Assembly (NCBI GenBank): GCA_902790625.1
Contig: CADASP010000012.1
Coordinates: 1 to 64,000, forward strand
Length of the DNA stretch: 64,000 nucleotides
Source of the DNA: an uncultured Prevotellaceae bacterium
Lineage (GTDB): Bacteria > Bacteroidota > Bacteroidia > Bacteroidales > Bacteroidaceae
Reading direction: 5' to 3'
Shown here: positions 24,848-32,667 of the stretch, piece after piece
Numbering within the stretch: the first letter of the stretch is position 1
How the letters are laid out: every line of letters begins with the position of its first letter
Notes under the pieces: model-generated
The model's input: only the letters and a program-made list of their open reading frames with translations
What the model was told of the DNA's origin: nothing
Database searches by the model: none
Translations under genes and position numbers: made by a program

Positions 24848-27559
24848 TCAAGAAAAGCAGCTGCGCAGGCTCTGCAGGAAGGGGGTGGCCACCTTGGCGT
24901 ACCAAGCTCCCCATCGTGTGACAGCGTTGTGGCAGTAGCTGACGACGAGGCGTCGGCGTGCGCGTGTCAAGGCCACATAGAACTTGCGGGCTTCCTCGCG
25001 CTGGGTCTCGGCATCGCGGGCGAAGACGCTGGGGTATTTGCCATCGACGGCATCGTAGACCACCACGGTGTCGAACTCCAACCCCTTGGCTTTGTGGACG
25101 GTGGAGACGAAGATGCGCTCCTCCATGCTGGCCGAGCCGCAGAGGTCGGCCTCCTTCAGTGTGCAGAGGTCGGCATAGTGCCTGATGTCGCCGTCCCACT
25201 CGCTCTCGATGTAGCGCAGCAGATGGCCCATCTTGGGCAGCTCGGGAATGTGTTTGCGCTCCAGCAGATAGTGGTAGGCGTAGCGCAGCTGGTCGGTCAG
25301 GTTGGTCTGGGGCAACGTCTTGCACGTGTGCTGGTGCAGCTCGGCATAGAGCATGCGGAACCGCTGCACCTTGGCCTTGTGGCGGCTGAGGAACTCGCGC
25401 TGGCGGCCCTCGATGGAGCGGCCCCGCTCATAGCAATGCACCATCAGGCTCAGCGTGGCCACGATGTCGTCGTTGGCCAAGTGCGAGTTGGTGCCCTGCA
25501 GCTGCAACTGCACCAGCAGGTCGCGCAGCTTGTAGCTCTTCTGCCGGGGATGCAGCAGGCGGGTCAGCTTCAGCGTGTCGAAATAGGTGGGCCACAGCTC
25601 GGCCATCTTCAGGTGGGGGGCATGGCGCAGCATCATGTGGTGCATGATTTGGTAGTCGTAGGTGGCGTTGTGGCCCAGGATGTCGCAGCCACGGGCAAAG
25701 AGCACAAACTGCTCCAGCGCCTCGCGGGGCTGCAGGTGGCGATGGCGGGCATACTCGTCGACGAGGGGGTTGGGCACGTCGCCCAGCATGGGTGGGATTT
25801 CCTTCGTTGTGGCGATGAAGAGGTTCAGCTCGTCGACCACCCGGCCACGGTGCACGCGCAGGGCGGCAATCTGCACCACGTCGTCGGTGCTGACATCGAG
25901 GCCTGTGGTCTCGGTGTCGAACACCACGATGTCGTGCTGCTCGTAGGCCGCCACAAACTGTGCCACGTAGGTGGAGCCATCGTAGAGCAACAAGTCGGTG
26001 GGACTGATGGCCAACTGCGTCAGCGACCGCACAGCCTGGCGGGCCGCGCTGCACGAGGCATAGACCCCCAGTCCGGCGAAGATGTGCGACCAGGCAATGA
26101 AATTGTGCTCGAAGATGCACACACCCAGATGGGCCAGCAGCAGGCGCACGGGGGCTGTGTCGAAGAAGTCGGTGCCCGAAATCTTGAAGTGGGGCAGCGT
26201 GCCTAAGGCGGCGCTCACCTCGTCGGCATCGCTGTTGAAGGCCACCACCACGGCGATGGTCTCGTCGGGATGCTGATGGTGCAGTTGCTGCACGAGCCGC
26301 GCCACCATGTTGGCCTCGTCCACATTGGTGTGGGCCTCCAGCAGCTGCAAGTCGCCAGTCTGCTGTGGCTGATGGTTGTGCGTGGTGGGCAGCAGGGCAG
26401 CGTCGATGCCTAACTGCCACTGCGCGTAGCGGTTGAACACGTCGAGCAGATACTGCGGCGAGCGGTAGTTCTGATAAAAATTGTGCAGGTGGGCATCGCC
26501 ACAGCGCTGGCGCAGCATGGCCAGCGTGTCGGTCTTGGCACCCATAAACGAGAAGATGGCCTGCTGGGGGTCGCCCAAGAAGACCACGGTGGCATCGGGG
26601 GCGGTGAAATGGTCGACGATGGCCAGCTGCAAGGGACTCAAATCCTGAACCTCGTCTATTTGCAACCAGCGGAACGTAGTCCCCCTTTCGCCCCCCGAGG
26701 GGTTAGCCCCCCCTTCAGCCCCCGAGGGGGCTACCATAGACCCTTTCCGTTGCAAAGCTATAGAAGCCCCCTCGGGGGCAGTAGGGGGGGCTAACCCCTC
26801 GGAAGCTGAAGGGGGGACTTTTGTTTGTAGGGCGTCATAGGTGTTGAGGAGCAGGTCGCCGAAGTCCAATAGGTCGTTCTGCTGCTTGTACGCCTCATAC
26901 TGGCGCGCGGCATAGAGCTGCATCAGCAATTGCCGGGCCTCCTTGCTCAGCAGGGCTGTGTCGTCGTCGCGATAGAGGTCGGCGTGCATGTAGAGCTGCA
27001 CAGCGCTCTGTTGCGAATAGTCGATGTGGAAGGCGTTGCAGAGCTCGCGCAGCAGCTTGGCGGGCAGGGCATCGCGATGGACGATGAGCTGGCTGGGATA
27101 GCCCTGGCGCACTTGGCGCATCAGGTGCTGCAGATTGATGATTTGCGAATAGCGCTGGCGCGAGCGGTTGTCGTCGAGCACCTGCAGCTCGTCTTCGCCC
27201 AGAAAGTCGGTGAGGATGCTGATGCTGGTGTCGGTGTCGACGACGGCGGTGTGCTCGGCCATCAGCCCCTGCTCGGCCAGAAAATGGAGGCAGAAGCGGT
27301 GCACATTGCCCACAAACAGGCTGTCGAGGTCGTCGGCCTGTCCCAGTCGCGCCTCAATGCGCTCCTTCATCCCTCGGGCGGCACGGTTGGTGAAGGTGAG
27401 GCACGCCATGTCGCTGAAGGGCACCCCATGCTCGTATGCCCATGCTATGCGCTCGGCCAGCACGGCCGTCTTGCCGCAGCCGGGAGGCGCCAACACCAGA
27501 TGGTGGCCGCCGCAGGCCTCGATGACGCGCTGCTGCTCGGCATTGAATGTTCGTTCCAT
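24848..27559 (-). CDS. UvrD/PcrA-type helicase with an embedded DnaQ-like exonuclease domain
   Basis: A 903-residue SF1A helicase. Walker A is APPGCGKT (24-31); motif II is LQIDEVQDLSPLQ, followed by FLGDPQQAIFSF; motif V is VSTVHKAKGLEF and motif VI VALTRARRRLVVSY near the C-terminus. Roughly residues 540-710 are a DEDDh exonuclease: VVFDTETTGLD (DxE), ILGHNATYDYQIM and a final LANDDIVATL, placed where subdomain 2B would be. It probably unwinds and trims DNA during repair. Residues about 246-293 are encoded by a 142-bp palindromic repeat inserted in frame before motif II. The ATG at 27559 is chosen because the longer frame contains the promoter box TAATTTTG (27565-27572). The single-chain helicase-exonuclease layout is uncommon but not unique in Bacteroidetes, as far as I recall. 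Confidence 0.88.
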   Translation of the reverse strand: MERTFNAEQQRVIEACGGHHLVLAPPGCGKTAVLAERIAWAYEHGVPFSDMACLTFTNRAARGMKERIEARLGQADDLDSLFVGNVHRFCLHFLAEQGLMAEHTAVVDTDTSISILTDFLGEDELQVLDDNRSRQRYSQIINLQHLMRQVRQGYPSQLIVHRDALPAKLLRELCNAFHIDYSQQSAVQLYMHADLYRDDDTALLSKEARQLLMQLYAARQYEAYKQQNDLLDFGDLLLNTYDALQTKVPPSASEGLAPPTAPEGASIALQRKGSMVAPSGAEGGANPSGGERGTTFRWLQIDEVQDLSPLQLAIVDHFTAPDATVVFLGDPQQAIFSFMGAKTDTLAMLRQRCGDAHLHNFYQNYRSPQYLLDVFNRYAQWQLGIDAALLPTTHNHQPQQTGDLQLLEAHTNVDEANMVARLVQQLHHQHPDETIAVVVAFNSDADEVSAALGTLPHFKISGTDFFDTAPVRLLLAHLGVCIFEHNFIAWSHIFAGLGVYASCSAARQAVRSLTQLAISPTDLLLYDGSTYVAQFVAAYEQHDIVVFDTETTGLDVSTDDVVQIAALRVHRGRVVDELNLFIATTKEIPPMLGDVPNPLVDEYARHRHLQPREALEQFVLFARGCDILGHNATYDYQIMHHMMLRHAPHLKMAELWPTYFDTLKLTRLLHPRQKSYKLRDLLVQLQLQGTNSHLANDDIVATLSLMVHCYERGRSIEGRQREFLSRHKAKVQRFRMLYAELHQHTCKTLPQTNLTDQLRYAYHYLLERKHIPELPKMGHLLRYIESEWDGDIRHYADLCTLKEADLCGSASMEERIFVSTVHKAKGLEFDTVVVYDAVDGKYPSVFARDAETQREEARKFYVALTRARRRLVVSYCHNAVTRWGAWYAKVATPFLQSLRSCFS
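26678..26819. repeat. Paired-palindrome element inside the helicase gene
   Basis: Arms 26678-26732 and 26765-26819, 55 bp each, are near-perfect inverted copies around a 32-bp spacer. The helicase frame stays open through both arms, adding a Pro/Ser/Gly/Ala/Glu-rich segment (VPPSASEGLAPPTAPEG is its first part). Confidence 0.85.
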
Positions 27560-27564
27560 GTGTG

Positions 27565-27572
27565 CAAAATTA
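27565..27572 (-). promoter_or_regulatory. -7 promoter box of the helicase gene
   Basis: Minus-strand TAATTTTG ends 6 bp before the ATG at 27559, implying a very short leader or a leaderless message. Confidence 0.45.
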
Positions 27573-27676
27573 GGCATTTTTTTTCGGATACAGCCATCTT
27601 TGCCGCCCTTTTTTCTCAATCACGCAATAAAACAGCACGTCATGACGTTTAGTAAGCAGATAAACGTTTACCAACC

Positions 27677-28279
27677 ATGATTGAATACATCAAGGGCGAG
27701 CTCACCGAGCTGACACCCGCCTTGGCCACCATCGAGGCCGGCGGCGTGGGCTATGGGCTGAGCATCTCGCTCAACACCTACACTTCCATCCAGGGAAAGA
27801 AAGAGGCAAAACTCTACGTCTACGAGGCCATCCGCGAGGATGCCTATGTGCTCTATGGCTTCGCTTCGAAGCGCGAGCGCGAGATGTTCCAGCTGCTTAT
27901 CACCGTGAGCGGCGTGGGCACCAACACGGCGCGCATGATGCTGTCGAGCATGAGCGTCAATGAGCTTTGCAACTCCATTTCTACGGGCAATGCCAAGCTC
28001 ATCCAGAGCATCAAGGGAATAGGAAAGATGACGGCTCAGCGCATCATCGTCGACCTGCGCGACAAGATTGTGGCCTTGGGCATCGCCGACGAGATTCCTG
28101 CCGGTGGCACGGTGGCTGCGCCCGTGAACAATGCGGTGCGCGACGAGGCCGTGGCTGCCCTCACCATGCTGGGCTTCTCGCCGGCTCCCACACAGAAGGT
28201 GGTGGTGGCCATCCTGCAAGAGCAGCCCACGCTGCCCGTGGAGCAGGTGGTGAAGTTGGCATTGAAGCAAATAAAATAG
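27677..28279 (+). CDS. ruvA: Holliday junction branch migration protein RuvA
   Basis: RuvA binds four-way DNA junctions as a tetramer and loads the RuvB motor. The 200-residue length is standard. Domain I (OB fold) spans [12 protein letters not shown] to YVLYGF; domain II holds the helix-hairpin-helix motifs [13 protein letters not shown] and [13 protein letters not shown]; the flexible linker ([10 protein letters not shown]) leads to domain III ([19 protein letters not shown]), which contacts RuvB. No ruvB or ruvC is near. It is divergent from the helicase gene across about 117 bp and convergent with merR, whose stop is only 11 bp away. Confidence 0.96.
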   Translation: MIEYIKGELTELTPALATIEAGGVGYGLSISLNTYTSIQGKKEAKLYVYEAIREDAYVLYGFASKREREMFQLLITVSGVGTNTARMMLSSMSVNELCNSISTGNAKLIQSIKGIGKMTAQRIIVDLRDKIVALGIADEIPAGGTVAAPVNNAVRDEAVAALTMLGFSPAPTQKVVVAILQEQPTLPVEQVVKLALKQIK

Positions 28280-28290
28280 GGCAGGGGAGA

Positions 28291-28641
28291 CTACTGCAGA
28301 CCGTCGAGCTGGCGCTTCAGCAGTTGCAGCTCGCTGCGGATGTCGATGAGGCGCGAGATGATTTCGGCCTTGCGGTCGCTGCCGTCGCGGTTGGCATTGA
28401 TGAGCTTGCGCGCGGCTGCCAGTTTGAAGCCCCGCACCTTCACTAAGTTGTGAATCAGGCGAATCTGCTCAATGTCCTTCTCGGTGTATTGCCGCACATT
28501 GTTAGCGCCGCTGGTCTTCGGCTTCAGAAAGGGAAACTCCGTCTCCCAGAAGCGAAGGGTGCTCTCGTTGAGGCCAAACATATCGGCCACCTCCTTGATG
28601 GAGTAGTAGAGCTTCAGGTTCTTGTTCGTGTTCAATGCCAT
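28291..28641 (-). CDS. MerR-family transcriptional regulator
   Basis: A 116-residue protein with a MerR winged helix: YYSIKEVADMFGLNESTLRFWE, then FPFLKPKTSGANNVRQYTEKDI (first 20: FPFLKPKTSGANNVRQYTEK), followed by a coiled-coil dimerisation helix. The FWE in place of the common YYE and the short length fit the Bacteroidetes MerR type that lacks an effector domain, so no ligand can be predicted. The ATG at 28641 lies 27 bp after the promoter box TACCTTTG (28669-28676); longer starts would cross it. Confidence 0.88.
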   Translation of the reverse strand: MALNTNKNLKLYYSIKEVADMFGLNESTLRFWETEFPFLKPKTSGANNVRQYTEKDIEQIRLIHNLVKVRGFKLAAARKLINANRDGSDRKAEIISRLIDIRSELQLLKRQLDGLQ

Positions 28642-28668
28642 AGTCACGCCGTTTTCGTAAATTTGATG

Positions 28669-28676
28669 CAAAGGTA
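28669..28676 (-). promoter_or_regulatory. -7 promoter box of merR
   Basis: Minus-strand TACCTTTG upstream of the merR ATG. Confidence 0.55.
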
Positions 28677-28704
28677 CAAAAATACGGTCAGATGACAAAC
28701 AAAA

Positions 28705-28760
28705 ATCCCCAAAAATCTCACAAAATCTACAAGGCGCAGGTTTGTGTGAGATTTTTGGAG
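28705..28760 (-). terminator. Terminator of the lipoprotein gene
   Basis: CCAAAAATCTCACAAA (28709-28724) pairs with TTTGTGTGAGATTTTTGG (28741-28758), with a two-base bulge. On the minus strand the stem is followed by a T-rich stretch, 20-70 nt after the lipoprotein stop. Confidence 0.55.
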
Positions 28761-28778
28761 ATTTCTTTGCGTACCGCT

Positions 28779-29627
28779 TTATTGCTTGTAGAAGACTGCG
28801 GGCAGACCGGCAATCTCGCCGTAAGCCTCGGTGGTGGCGGCAATGAAAAAGGTCTGCATGCCATCTTGCATCGTCCAATGCTCCTTGTTGAGCTCGTTCC
28901 AGGTGCCTTCCAGCGTGGCAGGATCAAGGTTGCCGTAGCCACTGCCATAGCCGGTGCCCGGCTCGCGCGAGGTGAAGCCATTGGTGATGTTCAGCTTCAT
29001 CACACCGCCTTGGTAGGTGAAGGTGCCGGTGTACTTCTGTCCCCATGCGCCGATAATCATTTCAAAGTTGTTGTCCTTGATGATCATGGCGGCGCGAACC
29101 TCGTCCTTGTTGCCGTTCATATACCAGAACCACTTGCCTTGGATGTCGGTAACGAGCGTCTTGGGAGCAACGCCATTCTTGAACAGCACTTCGGTCACCT
29201 CGTCGACCATGCTCTCCTCGCCATTTTCGGGTTTTATCTTGAGCACAAGCGCCTGCTTGCCGTACAGCATGATCACTTTTGCTTTAACTGTCACCTGTTT
29301 GCCATATACCTGCTTGCCAAATGTGATTTCGCCGTCTTTGAGCGTGAAGGTACCGTAGTAATCACCAACATTCTCTGAATAGGAAATACGTAACATGTTA
29401 CCTTGGAACTCGTAAGTGGCTCTTACCCACAGGCTGTCGGGGTTGTAAACCTTCCCACCGTATAAATCTTCTGCTATTGGGCTCTTCCAAGTGCCTTCAA
29501 GATCACCGACCGATGCGCCGTTGCCCGGGGGAGGAGTCACGTCTTCGTCGTCATCATCACCGCATGCAGCCAATGTGAATACTGCTGCGAACAGACTTGC
29601 GAGAAGCCATAAATTCCATTTCTTCAT
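28779..29627 (-). CDS. Secreted lipoprotein of unknown function
   Basis: A 282-residue protein with a lipoprotein signal (LLASLFAAVFTLAAC) whose cysteine is followed by an acidic GDDDDEDV run; acidic residues right after the cysteine are the Bacteroidetes signal for display on the outer surface. The rest is two lipocalin-like or beta-barrel-type halves, each opening with an IQGKW/LEGTW motif (LEGTWKSP, IQGKWFWY, LEGTWNEL), suggesting internal duplication. No enzymatic motif is visible. ATG at 29627 gives the correct signal peptide; the longer frame adds unlikely residues. It has its own terminator and faces left, downstream of tRNA-fMet. Confidence 0.72.
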   Translation of the reverse strand: MKKWNLWLLASLFAAVFTLAACGDDDDEDVTPPPGNGASVGDLEGTWKSPIAEDLYGGKVYNPDSLWVRATYEFQGNMLRISYSENVGDYYGTFTLKDGEITFGKQVYGKQVTVKAKVIMLYGKQALVLKIKPENGEESMVDEVTEVLFKNGVAPKTLVTDIQGKWFWYMNGNKDEVRAAMIIKDNNFEMIIGAWGQKYTGTFTYQGGVMKLNITNGFTSREPGTGYGSGYGNLDPATLEGTWNELNKEHWTMQDGMQTFFIAATTEAYGEIAGLPAVFYKQ

Positions 29628-29679
29628 AGTCTCTTTGTGTTTTAATAAGTGAATGAATATTATAGTGTTTCCTTCTTGC

Positions 29680-29723
29680 AAAAAAAACTGGGCAACGAGC
29701 CATTTTGTTAGCTTGTTACCCAG
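29680..29723 (-). terminator. Intrinsic terminator of the tRNA gene
   Basis: On the minus strand CTGGGTAACAAGC pairs with GCTCGTTGCCCAG across a 10-nt loop and is followed by eight T residues, starting 4 nt after the tRNA 3' end. Confidence 0.85.
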
Positions 29724-29726
29724 TCA

Positions 29727-29802
29727 TGGTTGCGGAGGCAGGACTCGAACATGCGACCTCCAGGTTATGAGCCTGGCGAGCTACCAACTGCTCCACTCCG
29801 CG
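29727..29802 (-). tRNA. Initiator tRNA-fMet (CAU anticodon)
   Basis: A 76-nt cloverleaf with encoded CCA. The 5' end CGCGGAG pairs with CTCCGC but leaves a C1-A72 mismatch, the hallmark of bacterial initiator tRNA. The D-loop region GGAGCAGTTGGTAGCTCG, anticodon loop CTCATAA within a CCAGG/CCTGG stem and T-arm GTTCGAGTCC are all present. The mismatch and the D-arm argue against an elongator Met or Ile2 tRNA. It has its own promoter box and terminator. Confidence 0.95.
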
Positions 29803-30110
29803 ATATTTTTGATTTGCGGGTGCAAAGGTACGGCTATTTTTCGAGATATCCAAATTTTTCCTCATGTTTTTTTGTTTTTATGCTTTTTTCTTGCAATTTG
29901 AACTCCCGCTTCGCAAGGGTTTTGAATAGTCGACGCTGGTCTACATGCACTGAAAAAGGGGATGTTCTTACTTTTGCCCAGCTGCGAGATATGCGGTGCC
30001 GAAAGCAGGAAACAAGTGGTGAAAGGTGCTCTTGTGATTCGTTTTTGCGTGTTCGAGCTGTTTTTTTAAAATATTTTTGGAAAAAACTTGGCAGTTTAAA
30101 AGAAAAAGCG
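29803..30110. other. Intergenic region, tRNA promoter only
   Basis: The minus-strand TACCTTTG box at 29823-29830 lies 21 bp before the tRNA 5' end and is its likely promoter. From 29831 to 30110 I see only AT-rich sequence without a credible gene. Confidence 0.6.
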
Positions 30111-30118
30111 TAATTTTG
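30088..30118 (+). promoter_or_regulatory. Promoter of the TetR-family gene
   Basis: TTG (30088-30090) and TAATTTTG (30111-30118) are 20 bp apart. Confidence 0.6.
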
Positions 30119-30173
30119 CACACGTGATTGGTGGTGTGCAAAAAAAGTGATTATCAGAAAAAACTCTAAGAAG

Positions 30174-30767
30174 ATGTCAATATCCAAGACACGACAGTTG
30201 TTGGTCGACGTGGCTCGCCAGCTCTTTGCCAAAAACGGTATAGAGAAGACGACGATGAACGATGTGGCGCAAGCATCGGGCAAAGGGCGGCGTACGCTCT
30301 ACACATACTTCAAGTCGAAGGACGACATCTACTATGCCGTCATTGAGACCGAGTTGGAGCGCTTGAGCGACAAGCTCGACGAGGTGGCGGCCCGCAAGAT
30401 TAGTCCCCACGAGAAGGTGATAGAGCTGATATACACCCACCTGAACATGATTCGCGAGACGGTGGTGCGCAACGGCAACCTGCGTGCTGAGTTCTTCCGC
30501 AACATCTGGATGGTGGAAAAGGTGCGCAAGCACTTCGACCTGGCCGAAGTGGAGCTCTTCAGGAAGGTGTTCGCTGAAGGCAAGGAGGCGGGCGAGTTCG
30601 ACATTGAGAATGTGAACCTGGTGGCCGACATCTGCCATTACTGCATCAAGGGATTGGAGGTGCCCTACATCTACGGCCGCATCGCCCACGGCATGAAAGA
30701 GGAAGACACCAAGCCGCAAGTGGCCAAGTTCGTGTATGGCGCACTGGGAAAACATGGAAAAACTTAA
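30174..30767 (+). CDS. TetR/AcrR-family transcriptional regulator
   Basis: A 197-residue repressor-type protein. The N-terminal helix-turn-helix is textbook: RQLLVDVARQLFAKNGIEKT then MNDVAQASGKGRRTLYTYFK, with helix 3 recognition in GKGRRTLYTYF. The C-terminal helical domain would bind a ligand and dimerise. The ATG at 30174 is preferred; a GTG at 30147 is in frame and also downstream of the promoter. It is followed at about 120 bp by fabG, and a weak terminator (30789-30825) separates them. Its ligand and targets cannot be read here; a link to fatty-acid genes is only suggested by position. Confidence 0.9.
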   Translation: MSISKTRQLLVDVARQLFAKNGIEKTTMNDVAQASGKGRRTLYTYFKSKDDIYYAVIETELERLSDKLDEVAARKISPHEKVIELIYTHLNMIRETVVRNGNLRAEFFRNIWMVEKVRKHFDLAEVELFRKVFAEGKEAGEFDIENVNLVADICHYCIKGLEVPYIYGRIAHGMKEEDTKPQVAKFVYGALGKHGKT

Positions 30768-30788
30768 CACCCCGTCTGGGGGGAACGG

Positions 30789-30825
30789 AGGCTCGGACAA
30801 GCGCGAGCCTTCTTCATTTTATTAT
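30789..30825 (+). terminator. Terminator after tetR
   Basis: AGGCTCG (30789-30795) pairs with CGAGCCT (30804-30810), followed by TCTTCATTTTATT. Confidence 0.55.
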
Positions 30826-30890
30826 TGATAATAATTACGTCTGGAATCACGCTTGTTCAGACTATACCCAGCAACCCTGGGGCTAAGACA

Positions 30891-31628
30891 ATGAAACTAT
30901 TGGAAGGAAAGACTGCCCTGATTACCGGTGCAGCACGCGGTATCGGAAAGGCTATCGCGCTGAAGTTTGCCGAGGAGGGATGCAACATCGCATTCACCGA
31001 CCTCGCAGTGAATGAGGAGACTGAGAAGGAAATTGCCGACAAAGGGGTGAAAGCGAAGAGCTACGCCTCGAATGCTGCCGACTTTGAGCAAACGGAGCAG
31101 GTGGTGGCACAGGTGAAGGAGGAGTTTGGCCGGATTGACATCCTGGTGAACAATGCCGGCATCACCAAGGACGGACTGATGCTGCGCATGAGCGAGCAAC
31201 AGTGGGATGCTGTGATCAGCGTCAACCTGAAGTCGGCTTTCAATTTCATCCATGCCTGCGTGCCCATCATGATGCGGCAGCGCGGTGGAAGCATCATCAA
31301 CATGGCCAGCGTGGTGGGCGTGCATGGCAATGCCGGACAGGCCAACTATGCCGCTTCGAAGGCCGGACTTATTGCACTGGCCAAGTCGATAGGGCAGGAG
31401 ATGGGGCCCAAGGGCATTCGTGCCAACGCCATCGCCCCAGGATTCATCGACACCGCGATGACGCAAGCCCTCTCGGAGGAGGTGCGCAAGGAGTGGTGCC
31501 AGAAGATTCCCCTGCGCCGTGGCGGCACCGTCGACGATATTGCCAACTGCGCTGTGTTCCTGGCCAGCGACATGTCGAGCTACATCAGCGGACAGGTGAT
31601 TCAGGTCGACGGCGGCATGAACATGTAG
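30891..31628 (+). CDS. fabG: 3-oxoacyl-[acyl-carrier-protein] reductase
   Basis: A 245-residue short-chain dehydrogenase that reduces 3-oxoacyl-ACP with NADPH in fatty-acid elongation. The cofactor loop is TGAARGIGKAIA, followed by NNAG (VNNAGITKDG), the catalytic serine in NMASVVG, and Tyr/Lys in YAASKAG. The end SSYISGQVIQVDGGMNM is typical of FabG. The ATG at 30891 begins MKLLEGKTALITG; an upstream frame extension lacks support. It is followed 19 bp later by a 54-codon gene on the same strand. Confidence 0.93.
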   Translation: MKLLEGKTALITGAARGIGKAIALKFAEEGCNIAFTDLAVNEETEKEIADKGVKAKSYASNAADFEQTEQVVAQVKEEFGRIDILVNNAGITKDGLMLRMSEQQWDAVISVNLKSAFNFIHACVPIMMRQRGGSIINMASVVGVHGNAGQANYAASKAGLIALAKSIGQEMGPKGIRANAIAPGFIDTAMTQALSEEVRKEWCQKIPLRRGGTVDDIANCAVFLASDMSSYISGQVIQVDGGMNM

Positions 31629-31647
31629 TTTTTGGAGTGCTTTTACG

Positions 31648-31812
31648 ATGGAGAAGTCTTTGAAGGGTTTGTTGCAGGCCGTGGAAAAGGAGGTGCTGCG
31701 CAAACCCAACCGCAAAACGCTCGACCGGCTGTCGCTGTTGGCCGGCTTTCAAGACTGGGATTCCTTCCAGAGAGCCTTCAATGGCGGAGCCAAGAATAAT
31801 GAGGAAGAATAA
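31648..31812 (+). CDS. Small 54-residue protein downstream of fabG
   Basis: ATG at 31648 to TAA at 31810-31812 encodes MEKSLKGLLQAVEKEV, then LRKPNRKTLDRLSLLAGFQD and WDSFQRAFNGG, ending in acidic residues. The segment RKTLDRLSLLAGFQDWDSFQ resembles the second helical half of a short N-terminal domain I recall from many Bacteroidetes proteins (TLDILARFLGYKDWDDF-like), probably a small DNA- or protein-binding helical bundle. Spacing of 19 bp to fabG suggests co-transcription. Function unknown. Confidence 0.65.
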   Translation: MEKSLKGLLQAVEKEVLRKPNRKTLDRLSLLAGFQDWDSFQRAFNGGAKNNEEE

Positions 31813-31873
31813 AAAAAGGGTCACCGCTGTGACCCAACCTTTGTTAACCTTAAATCTAATACTATGAAAAACA
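31811..31873 (-). ncRNA. Probable small RNA gene with strong promoter and terminator
   Basis: On the minus strand a promoter (TTTG, 20 bp, TAACTTTG at 31910-31879) predicts a start near 31873. The transcript would include TCATAGTATTAGATTTAAGG and GTTAACAAAGG and end in a textbook terminator: GGGTCAC, loop AGCG, GTGACCC (31835-31818), then seven T residues. No start codon with a useful frame lies within these about 62 nt. The body feels familiar to me as a sequence recurring in Bacteroidales genomes, but I cannot name the family. Confidence 0.6.
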
Positions 31874-31878
31874 CTTTG

Positions 31879-31910
31879 CAAAGTTAGAGGTATTTTCTTC
31901 TATTTGCAAA
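31879..31910 (-). promoter_or_regulatory. Promoter of the candidate small RNA
   Basis: Minus-strand TTTG (31910-31907) and TAACTTTG (31886-31879) are 20 bp apart, an excellent consensus match. No protein gene follows on this strand before the terminator. Confidence 0.7.
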
Positions 31911-31969
31911 CTTTTTCGCGGCAAAAACTTTAAGTTTGTAAATTAATTGATGTAAATCAATCGATTTTC

Positions 31970-32599
31970 TTATTTTTTCCGCATCAGTGTCAAGCCATCG
32001 CGCAGAGGGAGTATCACTTTCTGCACGCGTTGGTCGGCTGCCACGAGGTCGTTGAAGCGGCGAATGCCCAGTGTCTGCTGGTCGTGGTCGTAGGCAGGGT
32101 CGCATACGTGGCCATCCCACAGCGTGTTGTCGGCCAGCAGGAAGCCTCCGGGCAAGAGCAGTGGCAGCAGCGCCTCGTAGGTCTCGGCGTAGTGACGCTT
32201 GTCGCCATCGATGAAAATCATGTCGAAGCTGATGCCTAAGCGAGGTGCTTCGCTGATGGCATCGCCGATGATGAACTGCACGCGATGGCCAAAGGGCGAC
32301 GTGCTGAGCCAGCGGCGAGTGAAGTCTTCCAGCTCGTCGTTCACCTCGAAGGTGTAGACGCGGCAGTCGTCGTCGGCCAGGCCCTCGGCCATGCACAGGG
32401 CGCTGTAGCCGCTGAAGGTGCCCACCTCGAGGATGCGGCGGGGGCGCACCATCTGCACCAGCATTTTCAGCAACCGCCCCTGCAGATGGCCGCTGGCCAT
32501 GCGCCCGTTGAGCAGCTCCACGTTGGTGGCCCGCCACAGGCGGTAGAGATGCTCCGGCTCGGCATCGATGTGGTTTAGGATATAGTCTTCAATCTCCAA
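31970..32599 (-). CDS. SAM-dependent O-methyltransferase (catechol/CoA-OMT-like)
   Basis: A class I methyltransferase of 209 residues. Motif I is ILEVGTFSGYSAL, followed by the acidic VYTFEVNDE, DAISE, the metal-binding DMIFIDGDKRHYAET and FLLADNTLWDGHV, as in the caffeoyl-CoA/catechol OMT family (YrrM-like). No ATG is available near the N-terminus: an upstream stop precedes GTKPLKA, so initiation at TTG 32599 (LEIEDYIL) or a near-by codon is likely. It follows aroQ on the same strand after 140 bp containing a 7-bp tandem array and a small hairpin (32629-32646). Natural substrate unknown. Confidence 0.85.
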   Translation of the reverse strand: MEIEDYILNHIDAEPEHLYRLWRATNVELLNGRMASGHLQGRLLKMLVQMVRPRRILEVGTFSGYSALCMAEGLADDDCRVYTFEVNDELEDFTRRWLSTSPFGHRVQFIIGDAISEAPRLGISFDMIFIDGDKRHYAETYEALLPLLLPGGFLLADNTLWDGHVCDPAYDHDQQTLGIRRFNDLVAADQRVQKVILPLRDGLTLMRKK

Positions 32600-32667
32600 T
32601 GCTTTGAGTGGCTTGGTTCCTTATGGGAAGCCGCAAATATGCGGCTCACCCGACCATAGGGTGTGGG

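Noticed and set aside
29727..29802. Elongator tRNA-Met or tRNA-Ile2 with CAT anticodon
   Set aside because: The C1-A72 mismatch and the D-arm sequence match initiator tRNA.
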